This document shows, one piece after another, positions 13,533-17,295 of a stretch of DNA of 17,295 nt (the stretch's first letter is position 1; every line of letters begins with the position of its first letter). A model generated the notes under the pieces. That model did not search any database, was not told where the DNA came from, and saw nothing but the letters and a program-made list of their open reading frames with translations. Source of the stretch: Halieaceae bacterium UBA4452 (lineage in GTDB: Bacteria > Pseudomonadota > Gammaproteobacteria > Pseudomonadales > Halieaceae); assembly GCA_002389505.1 (NCBI GenBank), contig DGPA01000004.1, forward strand, positions 51,334 through 68,628. The letters are read 5' to 3'. The position numbers and the translations under genes were made by a program.

Positions 13533-14262
13533 GACTTTGGCGGCAGCGGCTTTGTTTGGGCTCGTGGCCAGCACAACTATTCCCAACGCAGCGAATGCCA
13601 ATGTGTGTGAGGGTGATTGCGGCCAGTGGACTGGCATGGAGAAACAACTCGCGCGCCCACTGCCATCAAGCGTGCCCTTCAAGGCTTGTTTCGAAGACGC
13701 GGCTGAACGTTACGACGTACCCCAGCGGCTACTCGTTGCCATTGCTGCCGGGGAGAGTGATTTCAATCCTTTGGCAGTCTCCTCTGCGGGTGCCATCGGC
13801 GTTATGCAAATCATGTGGCCCATAACGGCACGCCACCTTGGTGTAGGTAACAAGTCGCGCTTATTCGACGCTTGTCAGAACATCCACGCCGGCGCGCGAT
13901 ATTTTAAAGAGTTACTCGAGCGCTACAACGGTAATGCCCACCATGCTTTAGCGGCTTACAACATGGGGCCCGAACGCGTAAAGCAAGGCGCTATCCCCGC
14001 TCACGGTAAGCGCTACAGCGACTATATTTACCGACGGTACTTAGAGCTCGATACTGTTAAATCCAATCCGCTCTACCTTTTCGAGGTCGATAACGGCCGG
14101 GTAGCTGACCGCTGGATGCGGGTTTTGCGCCGACAATTTCCTACCACCCATTTTTCGACACGGCGAGGCTCGTCGGGCCAAATTCAGATTGTTGCTCATT
14201 CAGATCGTAATACAGCAAATCTGATGCGCCATGTTAATTCCATTTTTTATCCAGAATCGTAG
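13519..14262 (+). CDS. Lytic transglycosylase (SLT family) with C-terminal extension
   Basis: This periplasmic enzyme cleaves the MurNAc-GlcNAc bond of peptidoglycan to form 1,6-anhydro ends. Of 247 residues, 1-27 are a signal peptide cleaved near ANA/NVC. The SLT domain spans about 54-178: catalytic Glu79 in AIAAGESDFNP, the SAGAIGVMQI motif (89-98), and LAAYNMGPERV (144-154). The last ~60 residues (187-244) are not part of the SLT core. They have a beta-alpha-beta-beta-alpha order (YLFEVD, VADRWMRVLRRQF, HFSTRRG, QIQIVAHSD, NLMRHVNSIF) like the end of the preceding protein. Two tandem ATGs (13519, 13522) lie behind GGGGGTG. In secretion, conjugation and flagellar loci such dedicated enzymes open the wall for an envelope machine, which fits the ExbB/ExbD-like genes downstream. 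Confidence 0.94.
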   Translation: MMIFKTLAAAALFGLVASTTIPNAANANVCEGDCGQWTGMEKQLARPLPSSVPFKACFEDAAERYDVPQRLLVAIAAGESDFNPLAVSSAGAIGVMQIMWPITARHLGVGNKSRLFDACQNIHAGARYFKELLERYNGNAHHALAAYNMGPERVKQGAIPAHGKRYSDYIYRRYLELDTVKSNPLYLFEVDNGRVADRWMRVLRRQFPTTHFSTRRGSSGQIQIVAHSDRNTANLMRHVNSIFYPES

Positions 14263-14280
14263 TTACCCAGGAGGCACACT

Positions 14281-15105
14281 ATGTCTAATGTAATACCGTC
14301 AATAAGAGGTTTTTCACTTGCCCTAGCCATCACCGCGTTTGGCGGTGTGACGACCGCGCATGCTGTTACGGCTACCGGGCCATCGGTTAATTTATTTAAC
14401 GCAGCTACCATCGAGAGCTTGTCAAATACGTCCAAGACGGCGCGCGCGCTCGAATCATCGCTAGAGAAGGTGATCAATCAACTCGAAACACAAACAGCGC
14501 TCTACGAGTCAGCGGGATGTGCGAGCTCAAACGACGCCGGCTGTATTCAGCTGCGTAAGGGCGTAAAGAAAAACTATGCCGAGCTACTCAATGAAATTCA
14601 GGAGCAACTGCCTGAGATCAAACGCAACATAACGTCGACTCGGGACGCGTTGGGTAAGCAAATGGTATCGGAGCTGGGCCGCAAAATGTCCCCCGGTGAC
14701 TTGCAGCGCTTATTGGCTGGTCGTCACGGCAAGCTGACACCAAGCGCGCCCGCTTTAGGTAAAGCCAAGACTGGCCGTCTTAGCGGCTTATTTGAAGGCT
14801 ACTACAACCTTGTACGAAGAGGCGGGAACTCGTCGGGCAATAGCACGGTACTAGCATCTCAACTCTATATTGATGCCGTTCACTCCGCCAATTACCTCGA
14901 CCTTATTGGTGCAGAAATCGACTCACAGCACACAGAGCTCTTGCTAGAGCTGGAGTGGGGAGAGTTGACCGCCCAGATGACAGGCACGGTGGGCAACGTT
15001 AAGCAATTGCTGTGGGGTACCGAGGATATGCGCCAAGACATTCTTAATGTTGGGCTGCAGAGCAGCCAACCTCAAGAAGCCTATGCCGACCTCTACGTCG
15101 ATTAA
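14281..15105 (+). CDS. Exported helical protein of unknown function
   Basis: I recognise no family in this 274-residue protein. Residues 1-28 are a signal peptide with cleavage near AHA/VTA. The mature chain is mostly helical, with heptad-like stretches at 47-75 and 88-125 (LLNEIQEQLPEIKRNI) that could form a coiled coil or helical bundle. Cysteines 80 and 88 (GCASSNDAGC) probably form a disulfide. A small flexible Gly/Ser/Asn stretch lies near 181-188, followed by further helices. AGGAGG at 14269-14274, six bases before the ATG, is the best ribosome site of the operon, so this product may be made in the largest amount. It lies 18 bases after the transglycosylase and 15 before the lipoprotein, so it is likely a periplasmic structural or adaptor component. 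Confidence 0.82.
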   Translation: MSNVIPSIRGFSLALAITAFGGVTTAHAVTATGPSVNLFNAATIESLSNTSKTARALESSLEKVINQLETQTALYESAGCASSNDAGCIQLRKGVKKNYAELLNEIQEQLPEIKRNITSTRDALGKQMVSELGRKMSPGDLQRLLAGRHGKLTPSAPALGKAKTGRLSGLFEGYYNLVRRGGNSSGNSTVLASQLYIDAVHSANYLDLIGAEIDSQHTELLLELEWGELTAQMTGTVGNVKQLLWGTEDMRQDILNVGLQSSQPQEAYADLYVD

Positions 15106-15120
15106 ATTCAGGAGATCATC

Positions 15121-15672
15121 ATGAAACTAGTTAACATATTACTTATCTCAATGGCACTGGGTTCAACAGTTGCTTGTTCTTCAGTACCCCAGAGTCGCAG
15201 TGTCTGCGCAATTCCCGATGCCCGAACCGTTGATACGTTCGTGACCGCGGCGAAATACAACCTTGATAACAGCAGTTGCATGACCTCCTTTGGCGATTAC
15301 TTCGATCGACTTATTGCGCTGTCACGAGAGAACCCGGGTGCCAATAATAAACAAGCGTTTGCCGATCTCATTCGATCTGGCATTACGAATGGCTCTATCT
15401 CGAAGCGTGACGGAATGGCTCGTTTCAACGCATATTTTGAGGCTGAATTTTACTCACTAAAGACCGATGTCCGCTCTAATTGTGTGGCACTCAGTGACCG
15501 GCAAAATGACATGAGGGCACTGGATGGCGAGTTGCTTAAGAAGCGCATTGGCTTGCTTGAAATCATAGGCGACAAAGAGCAATTCCGTAAGGCTCAGCAG
15601 TTTTATCAAGAATTGACGGTCGTAATGGATGCGGTGAGACATTCATGCGATGCGGCGCTGGCTCGGCGGTAA
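15121..15672 (+). CDS. Lipoprotein of unknown function
   Basis: This 183-residue protein begins with a lipoprotein signal peptide: KLVNILLISMALGSTVAC, with lipobox TVAC and lipidated Cys19. The next residues are SSVP, with no Asp at +2, so export to the outer membrane by the Lol pathway is expected. The mature part is soluble and helical, with four further cysteines (about 29, 53, 121 and 176) that could form two disulfides. No known domain is recognised. AGGAGA at 15110-15115 is a clear ribosome site. The gene overlaps the ExbB-like gene by 28 bases, so the two are likely coupled. An outer-membrane lipoprotein beside an ExbB/ExbD-like pair recalls Pal beside TolQ/TolR, but no OmpA-like peptidoglycan-binding motif is visible. 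Confidence 0.83.
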   Translation: MKLVNILLISMALGSTVACSSVPQSRSVCAIPDARTVDTFVTAAKYNLDNSSCMTSFGDYFDRLIALSRENPGANNKQAFADLIRSGITNGSISKRDGMARFNAYFEAEFYSLKTDVRSNCVALSDRQNDMRALDGELLKKRIGLLEIIGDKEQFRKAQQFYQELTVVMDAVRHSCDAALARR

Positions 15673-16253
15673 GTGCCGTGTATTTTGCTCTAGCCGTTTT
15701 GGGTGGTGTGGTATTGGCCTTTGTCATGAGCATCGCTGTGGGGTCTGTCCTATCTGTGCAAGCGGTCACGAATTGGATAACCATCAACCTGGGGCTTAGT
15801 GCCCCATTGTTTATGATTCTGACAGCGCTGGGTTGGTCTTATGTAGGTCGTCTAAAAAACACGTTGACGGCAGCGCAAACTCCGCCTGCCCGAATCGCCC
15901 ATCTCGAGCAGCGCATAGATCTAATTGTGGCGCTACTATTTGGCGTGGGTGTGTTGTATACCGCCGTCGGCTTACGCGCTGCCTTAGTGCAGGCAATTGA
16001 CACGTCATCGGACCATTCGGCCTCTGACATGCTTGCCGTCTTGGTGAACGGCGGTATTCTCAGTGCAATGACCTCAACAATCGTTGGCGGAGTCTTGGGT
16101 TACAGTTTACGAATGCTCAAATTGTTTCGCGTGGGTCATGCACTTGATGCTTACTACTCAGAACAAGACCTGCAAGTTATTGAGCGAAGAGAAGATATTT
16201 TGAAAGAGATCCTATCTGAATTGCGGCAGGGTAATGTAAAGCATAATGGCTAG
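15645..16253 (+). CDS. Four-helix inner-membrane protein, probable ExbB/TolQ/MotA relative
   Basis: This 202-residue protein has membrane helices at about 9-33, 50-67, 91-116 and 131-158 and a charged cytoplasmic tail. The last two helices follow the ExbB/TolQ pattern: GVGVLYTAVGLRAAL aligns with the GLFGTVWGIMNSF type, and VNGGILSAMTSTIVGGVLGY with the PGIAEALLATAIGLVAAIP type. The threonines that line the proton path in that family (T106, T143/T145) are present. The pore-side Glu of ExbB (in IAEAL) is replaced (ILSAM). It differs in having two helices before a short loop, where ExbB has one and a large cytoplasmic loop. The next gene carries an ExbD-like membrane helix, which supports the call. 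The assignment rests on reading motifs by eye. The start has GGTGAG about seven bases upstream. Confidence 0.72.
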   Translation: MRCGAGSAVSAVYFALAVLGGVVLAFVMSIAVGSVLSVQAVTNWITINLGLSAPLFMILTALGWSYVGRLKNTLTAAQTPPARIAHLEQRIDLIVALLFGVGVLYTAVGLRAALVQAIDTSSDHSASDMLAVLVNGGILSAMTSTIVGGVLGYSLRMLKLFRVGHALDAYYSEQDLQVIERREDILKEILSELRQGNVKHNG

Positions 16254-16995
16254 ACGCTATGGTCGACTTACTGCAGTCCACGCGGATGATGGCGATCTGC
16301 ATGTGGATGTTATGCGTTTTTTTGCCATTATTGCGATGTGCCTGTTTGCCATACTGCCGCATAGAGGGGCTCCAAAGGTGCAGTCAGATAGCGATCTTCA
16401 GCAAATGCCCGCCATGGCAGAAATCGCTGCTCCCACTGTGTCAAAAGTCATTGCTCCGGCGCAGCCGTCACAAGAAGCTGCGTTATTCACAGCTGGTCAG
16501 TCTAATTTACCTAAGGCTCTAAGCACTGTGGACTCGCTGTCTCCGGTTGAGCAGGTTGTTGTCGCGGAGCCGCAACCGTCGCCTCTGCCAAAAGTCGCAT
16601 CGACTATGCCGGCACATAGCGAGAAGAGCCCTTCCGTGGGTTCTCGGTCGGAGCAAGAAGAGGGCGTACGATTTTTAAATAGCAATGCGTTTGCGGTGGC
16701 AGTGAGCACGGGAGCGATTGCGTTGGTTTACCACGGTCAGAATAAGAGTTTGGTTTTTGATCCTGCTGTGTCTCGTTTTATACGGCTTGGTGATGCATCG
16801 CTGCAGATATTTGGGCTTGCCGCGTCCGAAGTTCCATCGGTTTTTCACCGTGCTCTACCCAAAATACACCAAGCAGATGTCATGGGATCGCAGTGGTTTA
16901 TCACATTGCCTGAGCGGACGCTGGCGTACTTGTTGAGCGCTCAGACAAGAAAAATGACTAGAGTGGTCTTGAATAACAGAGCCCAGCCTATCTGA
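16246..16995 (+). CDS. Single-span protein with ExbD/TolR-like membrane segment
   Basis: This 249-residue protein has a short cytoplasmic N-terminus, one membrane helix (about 22-38) and a periplasmic part. The segment LHVDVMRFFAIIAMCLFAIL matches the ExbD/TolR/MotB pattern (xxVDVMLVLLIIFMV), with Asp21 where the proton-carrying aspartate sits. A Pro/Ser/Ala-rich linker (45-135) is much longer than in ExbD or TolR and could reach across the peptidoglycan. The C-terminal ~110 residues form a folded domain of unknown family (AVAVSTGAIALVYHG, LQIFGLA, GSQWFITLPE). There is no OmpA-like motif. The ATG overlaps the ExbB-like stop by eight bases, the usual coupling for such pairs. Ribosome site is weak. 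It is the last gene of the operon; no clear terminator follows. Confidence 0.75.
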   Translation: MARRYGRLTAVHADDGDLHVDVMRFFAIIAMCLFAILPHRGAPKVQSDSDLQQMPAMAEIAAPTVSKVIAPAQPSQEAALFTAGQSNLPKALSTVDSLSPVEQVVVAEPQPSPLPKVASTMPAHSEKSPSVGSRSEQEEGVRFLNSNAFAVAVSTGAIALVYHGQNKSLVFDPAVSRFIRLGDASLQIFGLAASEVPSVFHRALPKIHQADVMGSQWFITLPERTLAYLLSAQTRKMTRVVLNNRAQPI

Positions 16996-17093
16996 GTTGC
17001 GCCCAGATTGCGCTGACCCAAGGGCCCGTATCTTCGTTTGTTTCATCTCGCAATGTATCGCCTGTTTTCTGTTGCTTGCCTGGGTGCGCCTAC

Positions 17094-17264
17094 TTACCAT
17101 CGCCGGCTTAAGAGCCGCATAGCCGCGTTAAACGCCGCTCGAGCTGCAACACGTCCTCGTCGGGCATACGCGAACCATAAACCTTTAAAGTCTTTCTTCA
17201 ACAGTGTGTCGATATTGGAATTCAGGTTAAAGCCCGGCATGCTTGGGGTCTTTACGCCCTTCAC
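17094..17264 (-). CDS. Possible small basic protein (56 residues), minus strand
   Basis: On the minus strand a GTG at 17264 with AGGGA just upstream opens a 56-codon frame ending at 17094; an ATG at 17240 would give 48 residues. The C-terminal half is rich in Arg and Ala and amphipathic (LLKKDFKGLWFAYARRGRVAA, then AAFNAAMRLLSRRW). A small plus-strand frame overlaps the same bases and looks less protein-like. The ORF converges on the second operon, from whose stop it is 98 bases away. No family is recognised. Short length and poor start signal keep the confidence low. Confidence 0.35.
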   Translation of the reverse strand: MKGVKTPSMPGFNLNSNIDTLLKKDFKGLWFAYARRGRVAARAAFNAAMRLLSRRW

Positions 17265-17295
17265 TTTCCCTACAAGGAAGTAGCTTCACCTGCTG

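Noticed and set aside
15645..16995. Zorya-type anti-phage system, because of a MotA-like and single-span pair
   Set aside because: There is no OmpA-like domain in the second protein, no long cytoplasmic ZorA-type tail, and no ZorC/ZorD helicase or nuclease genes. The neighbours are cell-wall and exported proteins.
17038..17283. Plus-strand 81-codon frame at the right edge
   Set aside because: It has no ribosome site, no signal or domain pattern, and overlaps the more protein-like minus-strand frame. Treated as a shadow.

Overview
The window reads as an accessory cell-envelope locus from a Gram-negative bacterium, most likely a marine gammaproteobacterium. The reasons are the many Sec signal peptides, a lipoprotein, a CsgG/FlgT-type outer-membrane-associated protein, a PhoP/PhoQ-like two-component pair and roughly even GC content. 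The species cannot be named from the sequence. Sixteen genes lie on the plus strand and one doubtful small ORF on the minus strand. I saw no tRNA, rRNA, CRISPR array, transposase or phage gene.

Region 1 (1-391) has no convincing gene. It holds several short palindromes and inverted repeats and ends in a hairpin just before a good Shine-Dalgarno, so it looks like a promoter and leader. Region 2 (392-8320) is a tightly packed operon of seven genes: an SH3b-like secreted protein, an M48 zinc metalloprotease, a membrane CHASE2 protein without a recognisable output domain, three exported proteins of unknown or only faintly recognisable family, and a FlgT/CsgG-like protein with three domains. Region 3 (8394-10091) is a single gene for a large exported protein with two related modules, a helical insertion and an acidic-aromatic tail. 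A textbook intrinsic terminator follows it and, oddly, lies inside the next ORF (10115-10576). Region 4 (10607-12780) is an OmpR-family response regulator overlapping a PhoQ-like histidine kinase. Region 5 (12879-16995) is a second compact operon: a membrane-anchored protein with a SPOR-like tail, a lytic transglycosylase, an exported helical protein, a lipoprotein, a four-helix protein resembling ExbB/TolQ/MotA, and a single-span protein whose membrane segment resembles ExbD/TolR.

Working hypothesis (inference): the locus encodes an uncharacterised envelope-spanning assembly powered by the proton motive force. The ExbB/ExbD-like pair would be the inner-membrane motor. The SPOR-like protein and lytic transglycosylase would make or mark passages through peptidoglycan. 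The FlgT/CsgG-like protein and the exported partners would act in the periplasm or at the outer membrane, with M48 and SH3b proteins for quality control. No flagellar, curli (CsgA/B/E/F) or Tol-Pal genes are present, so it is not simply one of those systems. Three exported proteins end in an acidic-aromatic tail (DDDW, DDDW, EDDF), which hints at a shared partner. Almost identical direct repeats (ATTCAGC-N4-RTTCAGY, 11-bp period) lie upstream of 8394 and 12879, on either side of the two-component genes, and probably tie both transcription units to that regulator.
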